NCBI RefSeq assembly: GCF_000737325.1
Contig: NZ_CP011125.1
Coordinates: forward strand, 8,742,001-8,806,000
Length of the DNA: 64,000 nt
Source of the DNA: Sandaracinus amylolyticus
Lineage (GTDB): Bacteria; Myxococcota_A; Polyangia; Polyangiales; Sandaracinaceae
Reading direction: 5' to 3'
The first letter of the stretch is position 1, and each line of letters opens with the position of its first letter. A program made the position numbers and the translations under genes. Below are positions 9,010-21,161 of this stretch, one piece after another. Under the pieces are notes generated by a model. That model worked only from the letters and a program-made list of their open reading frames with translations. It had not been told where the DNA came from and did no database searches.

Positions 9010-10263
9010 TCAGCCCTTCGCGTCGGCCTGGAGACGGTCGAGGTGCATCCGGATGTGGGCCGCCTCCGCGGGGGTGCGCGCGAGCGCGATCGCCTGGCCG
9101 AACGCGGTGCGCGCCTCGGCGTCGCGTCCGAGCTGCAGGAGCAGCGCGCCCTTCAGCCCGAAGAAGTGGAAGTACCCGGAGAGCTTCGGCGCGAGGGGCT
9201 CGATCATCGCGAGCGCGTCCGCCGCGCCGCGCGTCTTCGACACCGCGACCGCGCGGTTCAGCGTGATCACGGGCGACGGAGCGAGTCGCTCGAGCGTCGC
9301 GTAGAGCCGATCGATCTGCGCCCAGTCGGTGTCCTCGGGGCGCGACGCGCGCGCGTGGAGCGCCGCGATCGCGGCCTGCACCTGATACGGATCGGGACGA
9401 CGATGGCGCAGCGCCTTGTCGAGCAGCGCGAGGCCCTCGTCGATCAGCGCGCGATCCCAGCGGCTGCGATCCTGCGCCTCGAGCAGGACGATCTCGCCGT
9501 GCGCGTCGAAGCGCGCCGCGCTGCGCGCGTGCTGCAGCAAGAAGAGCGAGGTGAGCCCCATGATCTCGGGCTCGTGGCGGAACAGGCGCATCAAGATGCG
9601 CGCGAGACGGATCGCCTCGTCGCACAGCGGAGCGCGCGCGCTCGCGCTCTCGCCGTTCGGCGCGGAGTAGCCCTCGTTGAACATCAGGTAGAGCACCGAC
9701 GCGACCGCGCTCAGGCGCTCCGCGCGCTCGGGCGCGCCGGGCGTCTCGTACGGCACGTTCGCGTCCGCGATGCGCGCCTTCGCGCGCGTGATGCGCTGCT
9801 CCATCGCGGCCTCGCTGACGAGGAACGCGCGCGCGATCTGCGGCACCGAGAGCCCACACACGATGCGCAGCGCGAGCGCGATCTGCTGCGTCGCGGGGAT
9901 CTCCGGGTGAACGCAGATGAAGAGCAGACGCAGGACGTCGTCGCGGTACTGCGCTCCGTCGAGCCCTTCCGCGAGCGACGTCTCGGCGTCGTCGGTGTCG
10001 GAGATCGCGTCCTCGTCGGGGAGGTCGCGCTGCTTCTTGCGGCGCCGCACGACGTCCATCGCGGCGTTGCGCCCGACGAAGATGAGCCACGACGCGGGAT
10101 CGCGCGGCGGCCCGTTCTGCGGCCAATTCTTGAGCGCGCGGAGGCACGCTTCCTGATACGCCTCTTCGGCGAGGTCGAGATCACGGAAGTAACGCAGCAG
10201 CGCGCCGACGACCTGAGGTCGCGCCGCGCCGAGCGCCGTGCCGATCCACGCGAGCTCGCTCAC
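9010..10263 (-). CDS. ECF42-type RNA polymerase sigma factor with C-terminal extension
   Basis: A 417-residue sigma-70-family protein. Region 2 lies at about 10-85 (YFRDLDLAEEAYQEA, then WLIFVGRNAAMDVVRRR), region 4 at about 110-170 (ICGLSVPQIARAFLVSEAAM-like recognition helix), and a 240-residue C-terminal extension of helical, TPR-like segments follows. This architecture is typical of group ECF42, which has no anti-sigma factor and is regulated through its extension. The GTG start at 10263 overlaps the stop of the DGPF gene by four bases. It probably directs transcription of its own cluster downstream to 6885. Confidence 0.93.
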   Translation of the reverse strand: MSELAWIGTALGAARPQVVGALLRYFRDLDLAEEAYQEACLRALKNWPQNGPPRDPASWLIFVGRNAAMDVVRRRKKQRDLPDEDAISDTDDAETSLAEGLDGAQYRDDVLRLLFICVHPEIPATQQIALALRIVCGLSVPQIARAFLVSEAAMEQRITRAKARIADANVPYETPGAPERAERLSAVASVLYLMFNEGYSAPNGESASARAPLCDEAIRLARILMRLFRHEPEIMGLTSLFLLQHARSAARFDAHGEIVLLEAQDRSRWDRALIDEGLALLDKALRHRRPDPYQVQAAIAALHARASRPEDTDWAQIDRLYATLERLAPSPVITLNRAVAVSKTRGAADALAMIEPLAPKLSGYFHFFGLKGALLLQLGRDAEARTAFGQAIALARTPAEAAHIRMHLDRLQADAKG

Positions 10264-10634
10264 GTCGGGCTGCTCCCGTTCGGTGCGAAGTAGCGCAGCG
10301 GGCGGATCTCGAACGTGCCGTGGCTCCCGCTCGCACCGCCGAGCTTCTTCGCGGTGTCGATCGCCTCCTCGAGCGACTCGCACTCGACGACGTAGAAGCC
10401 GAGGAGCTGCTCCTTCGTCTCGGCGAAGGGGCCGTCCATCACGATCGTCTCGCGACCCTTGCGCAGCGAGGTCGCGGCGGTGGTGGGCATCAGGCGCGCG
10501 ACCGGGCCGAGGCGTCCCTTCGCGCGCAGCTCGTCCTGGACCGCACCGAGCCGCTTCATCACGGCGTCGTCCTGATCCTTCGTCCAGGCCTCGACGACCT
10601 CTTCCGAGTCGTAACAGAGGATCGCGTAGAGCAT
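10260..10634 (-). CDS. DGPF/YCII-domain protein
   Basis: A 124-residue protein with the YCII-related (DGPF) domain: MLYAILCYDSEE at the N-terminus, the signature DGPFAETKEQLLGFY at about 72-87, and the SLEEAIDTAKKL helix. Members are conserved partners encoded next to ECF42 sigma factors; here the gene is first in the operon and overlaps the sigma gene by four bases. No enzymatic function is established. Upstream (10635-10727) is the divergent promoter region shared with a methyltransferase gene. Confidence 0.92.
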   Translation of the reverse strand: MLYAILCYDSEEVVEAWTKDQDDAVMKRLGAVQDELRAKGRLGPVARLMPTTAATSLRKGRETIVMDGPFAETKEQLLGFYVVECESLEEAIDTAKKLGGASGSHGTFEIRPLRYFAPNGSSPT

Positions 10635-10727
10635 CGGAGTCGCACCTCGTCCTTTCGTAAGACGAACGAGTATGGCCGGCGCCGACAGACGATTTTCAGA
10701 ATCTGCGTCCCGTGGCAGATCGCCTCG

Positions 10728-11444
10728 ATGGACGCGCTCTTCCGGCTCTACGAAGGCCTCGCGCTGCTGGCGCCCGGCGACGAGGAGACGTCGCGGGCGG
10801 CGCTGCGCCGGGTGATGCCGCTGCCGCCGGGGGCGCGGGTGCTCGACGTCGGCGCCGGCACCGGGCGCAGCGCGCGCATGATCGCGAGCGCGGTGCCCGA
10901 CGCGGAGGTCGTCGCGATCGACGTGCACGTGCCCTTCCTCGAGGAGGCGATGCGCGACGCACCGCCGAGCCTGCGGACGCGCGTCGAGTCGATGGACGCG
11001 CTCTCGGACCCGGACGAGAGCGTCGATCTGATCTGGTCCGAGGGCGCGGCGTACGTGATGGGCTTCGAGTCGGCGCTGCGCTCGTGGCGGCGCGTCGTGA
11101 AGCCGGGTGCCCACGCGGTGGTGAGCGAGCTGTGCTGGCTGCGCGACGAGCGGACCGATACAGCGCGCGCGTTCTGGGCCGAGGCGTACCCCGACATGAC
11201 CGACGTCGAGGGCGCGAGATGCCGCGCCGAGAACGCAGGCTTCGCGGTGATCGAGACGATCGTGCTGCCCGAGCGCGCGTGGGACGCTTACTACGCACCG
11301 CTCGAGGCCCGCTGCGACGCGCTCGCTGCCGATCCCTCGATGAACGAGGCGATCGAGAGCGCGCGCCGCGAGATCGCGCTGTGGCGCGCGACGCGCGGCG
11401 AGTACGGGTACGTGCTGTTCGTGGCGGCGCGCGTCAGCCGCTGA
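10728..11444 (+). CDS. SAM-dependent methyltransferase (class I)
   Basis: A 238-residue protein with a Rossmann methyltransferase fold. Motif I is VLDVGAGTGRSA near residue 38, the acidic end of strand 2 is VVAIDVH near 63, and motif IV-like VDLIWSEGAAYVMG lies near 100. The second half (WAEAYPDM onward) resembles class I enzymes acting on small molecules. The substrate is unknown. It is divergent from the DGPF/ECF42 operon, and its 3' end overlaps by 11 bp the end of the convergent Uma2 gene. Confidence 0.9.
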   Translation: MDALFRLYEGLALLAPGDEETSRAALRRVMPLPPGARVLDVGAGTGRSARMIASAVPDAEVVAIDVHVPFLEEAMRDAPPSLRTRVESMDALSDPDESVDLIWSEGAAYVMGFESALRSWRRVVKPGAHAVVSELCWLRDERTDTARAFWAEAYPDMTDVEGARCRAENAGFAVIETIVLPERAWDAYYAPLEARCDALAADPSMNEAIESARREIALWRATRGEYGYVLFVAARVSR

Positions 11445-12018
11445 GCTCGACGCCTGCGTAGAGCGCGTCGATCGGCAGCGCGACGGTTCGCTCGTTCCCG
11501 AGCGCGAGCGTCACGTCGCCTCCGCGATGCTCGCGGAAGCTCCACACCCCTTCGGGGCCTCGCGTGTAGATCTCGACGCGCTGCTGGTCCTGCGAGATCA
11601 GAACGAACGACTGCATGCTCGTGATCGTGCGATACGCGGCGAACTTCTCGCCGCGGTCGAACGCCTCGGTCCCCGCGGAGAGCACCTCGATCACGACCGT
11701 CGGGTTCAGCAGCACGTCGTGGTGCTCGTCTTCCAGCTGCGCTCGACCGCAGACCACGGTGGCATCGGGGTACACGTATCGATCGCTGCCCGGGATCCGC
11801 ACGCGGAGGTCGGACGGGTAAGGCCGGCACGCGCTCCGATCGAGGCGCGTGCCCAGCGCGATGACCAGGTTCGCGACGATCGCGTTGTGCGCGAGCGATG
11901 CGCCGGCCATCGCGTACACCGCGCCGTCCCAGAGGATGTGCTTCTCGGAGCTGGCACGCTCGGCCGCGAGGTACTGCTCTCGCGTCATGCGCACGAGCGT
12001 GGCTGCGCCGCCTGCCAT
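11434..12018 (-). CDS. Uma2-family (DUF820) putative endonuclease
   Basis: A 194-residue protein of the Uma2 family, which adopts a PD-(D/E)XK restriction-endonuclease-like fold. The active-site pattern is visible: an early Glu in EQYLAAE, YPDATVV near 108, PTVVIEVLS near 125 (the E-x-L motif) and the Lys in DRGEKFAAYR near 143. No biological role is firmly established for the family, although members are often abundant in large genomes. It converges on the methyltransferase gene and is divergent from the kinase pair. Confidence 0.9.
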   Translation of the reverse strand: MAGGAATLVRMTREQYLAAERASSEKHILWDGAVYAMAGASLAHNAIVANLVIALGTRLDRSACRPYPSDLRVRIPGSDRYVYPDATVVCGRAQLEDEHHDVLLNPTVVIEVLSAGTEAFDRGEKFAAYRTITSMQSFVLISQDQQRVEIYTRGPEGVWSFREHRGGDVTLALGNERTVALPIDALYAGVELSG

Positions 12019-12118
12019 CGTGGGCAGTCTATCCGCCGATGCGCTCGCGGGCCCGCGCGCTGTGCTCCACACAGCCACATCGCGGCGGGACCTCGCGCTG
12101 CGGTATACCGGTCGAGCC

Positions 12119-14658
<2,540 letters not shown>

Positions 14659-15035
14659 CCCGAACGCGCGCGCGCATCGTTCGAAGTCGTCTCCAATTGC
14701 CGCGCCACCGGGCGCGCAGTCGGGCGCCGAAGGCGCGCGCTGCGACCCGCGAGCGTCCGAGCCGCGCGAAGCGCGTCTCGGTCGCGAGCTCTCCTCAGCC
14801 CCACCGAGTGAGACGGCAGACGCCGCGTCACGGCGCGGGGGTGGGGGTCCGGCGCCCTCACGCAGCGGGTCCGGTCGACGGCAACGCGAGATCGTCGGCG
14901 AGCGAGCGCCGCGCGCGAACGCGCGCAAGCGAGCGAAGCGCCGCGCCCCGACGCTCTCACCGTCACAGTCCGGCAGCCGCGAGTACCAGGGCGCCGGACC
15001 CCCACCCCCGCGCCCCCGCCGACGCTTCTCCAGCT
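14659..15035. terminator. Convergent intergenic region with a perfect 27-bp inverted repeat
   Basis: No gene is seen here. The arms at 14832-14858 and 14990-15016 are perfect reverse complements over 27 bases (GGCGCGGGGGTGGGGGTCCG... in the left arm), separated by 131 bases. The flanking genes converge on this region, so a bidirectional transcription stop is the simplest role, but the arms are much farther apart than in an ordinary hairpin terminator and there is no T-run. A similar pair of arms occurs at 42721-42922. Confidence 0.6.
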
Positions 15036-16058
15036 CTAGACGTCGTCCCGTCGAACGGACCAGACGAAGCCGTCGTACCAGAAGTGCATCAGCGACACGA
15101 CCATCGTCACCGCCCACCACGCGTGCAGATCCGGCTGGAAGAGCTCCGCCATCGCGCCGTACGCGAGCGTCGACCCGAGGAACACGACGAGCGCGATCGA
15201 CCGCGCGCCCGGCACCCGCAGCAGCCCCGCGATCCGATCGCGCTCCGACCACCACACGAGCGCGAGGTACTGCACCGCGTGGAAGAGGTTCATCACGAAG
15301 AACGCCTCGCCCCACGAGTTCAGGCCCCACGTGTAGATCGAGCAGAGGCCCGTCGACGCGACGAGCCAGATCTTGACCTTCGAGATCGGCACCCCGCGCC
15401 GCAGTCGTCGCACCGACGCGATCACGTACGCGATCACCATCGCCGTCCCGATCGCGATCACGCACCACGCGAGCGCGCCGCGGTGTCCCTCGGCATACGC
15501 CGGGACCGACGCGAGCAACAGCGAGAGCGGATCCTCGAACCCCTCGAGCTCGCCGAAGACCTCGACGTGATCGATCAGCGTCGCGCCCGCGAGGATCGGC
15601 CCCGCGTACAGCAGCTGGTTCATCCAGAAGTCGAGCGCGCGATCCTCGTGAGGCGGCGCGCCCGCGTTGCGATCGTAGATGCGCGCGAAGCCGAACGTCT
15701 GCGCGCCCGAGTGGTACACGTCCCAGAACGTCGCGACGATCGTCGCGACCACCGCGATCCACTCCGACCACATCAGCGCGGCCCACAGCGCCGCGGGCAC
15801 GAGGAGGAAGCGCGACGGATGGCGCCGGAACACCGTCGGGTTCGCGTGGCTGCGGAACACCACCGCGACGAGGTGCGCGTGGATCACCACGCCGATGAAG
15901 AGCCCCGATGCCGTGAGGTCGCCGGGCCCGATCGAGAGCGCGACGCGCGTGAGGTCGGTGCCCGAGATCGCGATCCCCACGATCAGCGCGAGCACCGGCG
16001 GCGCGAGGAAGAACGCGACGTCGTAGCCCGCCGAGACGATCCACGGCTTCCGCTTCAC
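15036..16058 (-). CDS. Polytopic membrane protein, unknown function
   Basis: A 340-residue integral membrane protein with about eight to nine hydrophobic helices spread over the whole length and His-containing helices ([42 protein letters not shown]). The regularly placed histidines could bind heme or metal, but no family is recognised. The GTG start at 16058 overlaps the stop of the upstream membrane gene by four bases, so the two are coupled. Last gene of a three-gene minus-strand operon beginning at 17373. Confidence 0.82.
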   Translation of the reverse strand: MKRKPWIVSAGYDVAFFLAPPVLALIVGIAISGTDLTRVALSIGPGDLTASGLFIGVVIHAHLVAVVFRSHANPTVFRRHPSRFLLVPAALWAALMWSEWIAVVATIVATFWDVYHSGAQTFGFARIYDRNAGAPPHEDRALDFWMNQLLYAGPILAGATLIDHVEVFGELEGFEDPLSLLLASVPAYAEGHRGALAWCVIAIGTAMVIAYVIASVRRLRRGVPISKVKIWLVASTGLCSIYTWGLNSWGEAFFVMNLFHAVQYLALVWWSERDRIAGLLRVPGARSIALVVFLGSTLAYGAMAELFQPDLHAWWAVTMVVSLMHFWYDGFVWSVRRDDV

Positions 16059-16693
16059 GCCTCGTGCTCTCGCATCAGCCGCGCTCGCAGCGCGAGGAGG
16101 AACGTCGTGGTGCCCGCGAGCTCGAGCGTCTCCTCGACCCAGTCGAGCATGCCGTAGACGAGGTTGTCGTCGCCCGCGCGCTCGGTCCACCAACCGAGCG
16201 GCAGCTCCATGCCGAGCGCGCCGCTCACGAAGATCACCGCGGCGAGCACGAAGCGCCGTCGATCGATCACGGGCAGGCGCAGCAGGAAGCGACCGAACGC
16301 GAGCGCGAGGAGCACGACGACGAGCGCGCCGGGGATCACCCAGCTGAAGTAGAGGACCCCGCGTCCCTCGAAGAGCCCGCCGAGGTGCTCGTGGATCTCG
16401 ATCGCCTCGTCGAGCGACGCGAACGCGAAGATCGCGGCGAGCGCGAGCCACGCACCCCGATCGCGCGGCGCACGCTCGGCGCACAGCACGAGCGCGGCGC
16501 TCGCGAGCACGAGGAGCGCGCTCGCGTACCACGTCGGCACGTTCGCCTCGAAGCTCAGCGCGACGAGCTCGACCAGCGCGTCCGGCCAGCCGAGCACGTA
16601 CCCGCCGATCTCCGCGCACGCGCCCGCGATCGCGACGAGGCTCGTCAGCGCGACGAGCCCGATCGCGATCGGATCACGAGCACGCCGCGCCAC
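16055..16693 (-). CDS. Membrane protein, unknown function
   Basis: A 212-residue protein starting at a GTG (16693) two bases after the stop of the upstream lipoprotein gene. Hydrophobic helices lie at about 8-30, 48-68, 75-92, 108-130 and 140-165. A conserved-looking acidic and His segment, [16 protein letters not shown], sits between helices, and the C-terminal part contains [23 protein letters not shown] do not recognise the family; the packing with the next gene suggests a two-subunit membrane unit. Confidence 0.78.
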   Translation of the reverse strand: MARRARDPIAIGLVALTSLVAIAGACAEIGGYVLGWPDALVELVALSFEANVPTWYASALLVLASAALVLCAERAPRDRGAWLALAAIFAFASLDEAIEIHEHLGGLFEGRGVLYFSWVIPGALVVVLLALAFGRFLLRLPVIDRRRFVLAAVIFVSGALGMELPLGWWTERAGDDNLVYGMLDWVEETLELAGTTTFLLALRARLMREHEA

Positions 16694-16695
16694 GA

Positions 16696-17373
16696 TCAGA
16701 AGCGAACGCGCACGCCGTGACCGCGCCCGTGTCCCCACCCGCGATGCTTGCGGTGCTTGCGGTGCTTCCCGTGCCAGTGCTCCTCGACGACGATCACACC
16801 GGCGGGCGCGGTCTCGACCACGACGACCGCGGGCAGCACGACGAACGTCGCGACGTGACCGACCCAGCGCGCGCCGCCCACGACGAGCACGACGTCGACC
16901 GGTCCGGGCACGATCCGAGCGCGCCGCACGCGTCCGCCGAAGCGTCGCTCGCCGGGCTCCCACGCGAGCTCGACGGTGCGCACGCCGCCGGTCACCGGCA
17001 CCACGACCGTGAGCTCCGCGTCGGGCGGCGGCGCCTCGCCGACGACGTACGCGTAGACCTCACCCGACTCGTGCGGCACGACCTCGACCGGATAGGCGCC
17101 CGCCATCACGACGGTGCCGCCGTGCGACGGCGCCGGCGGCGGCGTGACGACCACCGGGGCCGCAGGGGCCGCCGCGGCGACCACCGGCGGCGCGACGACG
17201 ACGCCGGGTGGCGCAGCGGCCGCGGCGATCACCGGCGGCTCCGCGACCACGACCGCCGTGGGCTCGCTGCCACACGCGAGCGCGCCGATCATCACGCACC
17301 CGACGCTCGCGCCGGCGATCACGCGCGGCGCCGTGAGCCCGCCGGCGACCCAACGTTCGAGCTTCTCGATCAT
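16696..17373 (-). CDS. Lipoprotein with Ala/Val/Pro repeats and a His/Lys-rich tail
   Basis: A 225-residue protein. An N-terminal hydrophobic stretch ends in IGALAC, a plausible though not ideal lipobox. Residues 40-85 are a low-complexity Ala-Pro-Val spacer, followed by a beta-rich domain (about 90-190). The last 25 residues are strongly basic with alternating His, Lys, Arg and Gly ([16 protein letters not shown]). Such tails can bind metal ions or polyanions such as cell-surface polysaccharide; the actual ligand is unknown. First gene of the operon with the two membrane proteins downstream. Confidence 0.75.
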   Translation of the reverse strand: MIEKLERWVAGGLTAPRVIAGASVGCVMIGALACGSEPTAVVVAEPPVIAAAAAPPGVVVAPPVVAAAAPAAPVVVTPPPAPSHGGTVVMAGAYPVEVVPHESGEVYAYVVGEAPPPDAELTVVVPVTGGVRTVELAWEPGERRFGGRVRRARIVPGPVDVVLVVGGARWVGHVATFVVLPAVVVVETAPAGVIVVEEHWHGKHRKHRKHRGWGHGRGHGVRVRF

Positions 17374-17503
17374 CCCCGTACGATCCTCGCTTCCGCGTGT
17401 GCGCCTCAAGGCGCAGCTGCGAGCGTGGATGGCCGCCGGGATCGCGGCCTTCACCGCGCGGAGATGCGGCGCTCACCCACACGAGCGCCCGACGCTTGTA
17501 TCT

Positions 17504-18907
<1,404 letters not shown>

Positions 18908-18942
18908 CGCTGCACTTCGAGCTTGCACGGCGTCACGGTATC

Positions 18943-19440
18943 TCACTCGTGATCGATCGAGGTCTCGTCCGAGGACGGCGCGTGCGCGTGCGCGCCCAGC
19001 AGCGGATCGCTGCGTCGCGCGCGCGGTGCGTCGATCACGTTGGGCAGCGAGGCGCGCACCGCGTCGATCAACACGTCGAGCTCGGCCGGCGCCGGGACGA
19101 AGCGAGCACCGAGCGCGCGCGCATCACGCGCGAACCCGCCCTCGGCGTCGTGCCCCGACACGAGCACCACCGGTACGCGCGGCTGCTCCGAGGACTGCCG
19201 CAGCGCGCGCAAGAAGCGCAGCGCGTCCTCGCTCCGCACACCCTCGCAGGTGACGACGACGTCGACGTGGAAGCTGCCCAGCACGGCGAGGGCCTGCGCG
19301 ATCGTCGCGGTGCCGATCGGTCGCGCGCCGACTTGGCGCAGGCGCTCGAGGAGCGGCTCGACGTGCGCGGGCACGCCGTCCACCACGAGCACCGCCGGCG
19401 CGACGACCGACGGGGAAAAACGCGACACGCCCCCCGACAT
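18943..19440 (-). CDS. Degenerate receiver-domain protein
   Basis: A 165-residue protein with the length and strand pattern of a CheY-like receiver: AVLVVDGVPAHVEPLLERL, then HVDVVVTCEGVRS, then VPVVLVSGHDAEG. The phospho-acceptor position after the third strand, normally Asp, reads Thr-Cys-Glu, and the first acidic pair has only one Asp, so phosphorylation is unlikely. The tail after residue 130 is basic/acidic and disordered. The start at 19440 has a GGGAG site. The stop codon abuts the tentative right end of the IS110 element, so the original C-terminus may have been different. Confidence 0.75.
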   Translation of the reverse strand: MSGGVSRFSPSVVAPAVLVVDGVPAHVEPLLERLRQVGARPIGTATIAQALAVLGSFHVDVVVTCEGVRSEDALRFLRALRQSSEQPRVPVVLVSGHDAEGGFARDARALGARFVPAPAELDVLIDAVRASLPNVIDAPRARRSDPLLGAHAHAPSSDETSIDHE

Positions 19441-19522
19441 CCAGCTCCCTGGCAGAGTGGATCTGCGCCCGCACATGCCCGTCACAAGGCCCACGCGGAC
19501 GCGCCCCGGTGGACACGAGGTC

Positions 19523-20143
19523 TCAGCGCTGCGACGTGCGGTAGAGCGCCATCTCCTCTCCGAGCGCGCGCTGCACCGCGGGACGTGCGCGCACCCGCGC
19601 GAGGTACGCGGTGAGCGAGGGCCACTTCGCGAGATCGATCGGCGTCGCGGGGGCCCAGCCGAGCACGGTCGACGCGTACGCGTCGGCGACGCTGAAGGCA
19701 TCGAGCAGGAACACGCGGCGCTCGAGGTGCGCGGCGAGGAACGAGAGGCGCGCCTCGGACTTCGAGAGCGCGTAGGCGCGCACCGCGTCGGGCGCATCCC
19801 GATCGAGCAGCGGGTTGAGCACGGTCTTGTGCAGCTCGGTGCCGACGAAGCTGAGCCACTCGTGCAGCCTGCTGCGCCCGGCGGGATCGCGCGGCGCGAG
19901 GTGCGCCTCGGGGTGGCGATCCGCGAGGTGCTGGAGGATCGACGCGTTCTCGGTGAGGAGCGCGCCGTCGTCGGTGCGCAGCGCGGGCACGAGCCCGAGC
20001 GGATGCACCGCGCGGTAGTCGGTGCCGTCGGGCAGCGCCTTCGTGCGCGGCTCGACCGGCACGAAGCGCGCGTCGACGCCGATCTCGTAGAGCGTGATGC
20101 GAGCGGCCATCGAGCACGCGAGCGGCGAGAAGAAGAGCTCCAT
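19523..20143 (-). CDS. Glutathione S-transferase
   Basis: A 206-residue GST. The thioredoxin-like N-domain starts MELFFSPLACSMAARITLYE, with a Ser/Cys near position 10-11 as the candidate catalytic residue, and includes LVPALRTDDGALLTENASIL, the glutathione-binding Glu-Asn/Ser motif. The helical C-domain follows from about 85 with SVADAYASTVLGW. It conjugates or reduces electrophiles with glutathione or a related thiol. An AGGAGG site precedes the ATG at 20143. It is divergent from a LysR regulator 77 bp away that probably controls it. Confidence 0.92.
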   Translation of the reverse strand: MELFFSPLACSMAARITLYEIGVDARFVPVEPRTKALPDGTDYRAVHPLGLVPALRTDDGALLTENASILQHLADRHPEAHLAPRDPAGRSRLHEWLSFVGTELHKTVLNPLLDRDAPDAVRAYALSKSEARLSFLAAHLERRVFLLDAFSVADAYASTVLGWAPATPIDLAKWPSLTAYLARVRARPAVQRALGEEMALYRTSQR

Positions 20144-20190
20144 TCGGTTTCCTCCTGGTCGCCTCACTCTCCGCCGCGCGTCGCGATGCA

Positions 20191-20230
20191 TCCAACGCAT
20201 TGCTCTTGTAGAGTCGATGCGTGGAACGCA
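20191..20230. promoter_or_regulatory. Candidate LysR operator in the GST/LysR divergent promoter
   Basis: The 77-bp gap between the divergent GST and LysR genes contains TCCAACGCAT (20191-20200) and ATGCGTGGA (20217-20225), an imperfect inverted repeat with one base missing, and the direct repeat AACGCATTG at 20194 and 20224. LysR-type regulators usually bind such dyads next to their own gene. The site overlaps the LysR start codon, consistent with autorepression. Based on position and symmetry only. Confidence 0.4.
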
Positions 20231-21138
20231 TTGCCCACCGAGTCCCGGCCCCGCGCCTCGACGTGCGCGATCTGCGCGTCGTGATCGCGATCGCGGAGGC
20301 AGGAACGACCGCGAAGGCCGCGTCGCTGCTGCACCTGACGCAGCCCGCCGTGAGCCGCGCGCTGCTCGCGGCGGAGGAGCGCCTCGGCGTGCCGCTCTTC
20401 GCGCGGACGTCGCGAGGGCTGGTGCCGACCGCGGCGGGCGAGGCGCTGGTGAGCGGCGCGGCGCGCGTGCTGGTCGATCTCGGCGAGCTCGAGCGGCGCG
20501 TCGCGCTCCCGGCCACACCGCCGTCGCGCGTGCGGATCGTGTGCGAGTGCTACACGGCGTACCACTGGCTGCCGTCGACGCTGACCACGCTCCGGCGCTC
20601 GCTGCCCGACCTCGACGTCGCGCTCGCGGTCGAGCACACGGGGCGCCCGGTGCCGTCGCTCGAGGCGAGCGAGGTGGACGTCGCGCTGCTCACGACGTCG
20701 CAGGTGCCGCGCGGCATCGAGCAGAAGGCGCTCTTCAGCGACGAGATCGTGTTCCTCGTCGCGCGCACGCACCCGCTCGCCGCCCGGCGCGCGCTGACGC
20801 CCGACGATCTGCGCGCGCACACGCTGATCACGGGGCTCGCGCCGGCCGAGGAAGGGCGCTGGTTCATGCGCCGCGTGTTCGGTCGGGCGCGCCCGAAGCT
20901 GCGCTTCGATCGGCTGCCGCTCACCGAGGCGATCATCGACGTGACCCGCGCCGGCATGGGGATCGCGGTGCTCTCGGAGTGGATCGCGAGGCCGCACCTC
21001 GAGCGCGGCGATCTCGTCGCGATGCGGCTCGCGTCGGGGCCGCTGCGGCGTGGATGGCGGATGGCGTGGCGGCCCGAGGTCGCCGACGCCGCGGAGCGAC
21101 TGCACGCGGCGCTCAGCGCGACCTCCACCGGACGCTGA
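20221..21138 (+). CDS. LysR-family transcriptional regulator
   Basis: A 305-residue regulator. The winged HTH at residues 14-75 contains LRVVIAIAEAGTTAKAAS and LTQPAVSRALLAAEERLG; the effector domain (about 90-300) is a periplasmic-binding-protein-like fold. The HTH and the domain sequence DIVFLVARTHPLA-type segments resemble MetR, but the effector cannot be fixed. It starts with GTG at 20221. The divergent GST gene is the likely target. The acyl-CoA oxidase gene ends 24 bp downstream on the other strand. Confidence 0.92.
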   Translation: MERIAHRVPAPRLDVRDLRVVIAIAEAGTTAKAASLLHLTQPAVSRALLAAEERLGVPLFARTSRGLVPTAAGEALVSGAARVLVDLGELERRVALPATPPSRVRIVCECYTAYHWLPSTLTTLRRSLPDLDVALAVEHTGRPVPSLEASEVDVALLTTSQVPRGIEQKALFSDEIVFLVARTHPLAARRALTPDDLRAHTLITGLAPAEEGRWFMRRVFGRARPKLRFDRLPLTEAIIDVTRAGMGIAVLSEWIARPHLERGDLVAMRLASGPLRRGWRMAWRPEVADAAERLHAALSATSTGR

Positions 21139-21161
21139 GAAAGGGCGCGCGTGCGCGCGGA

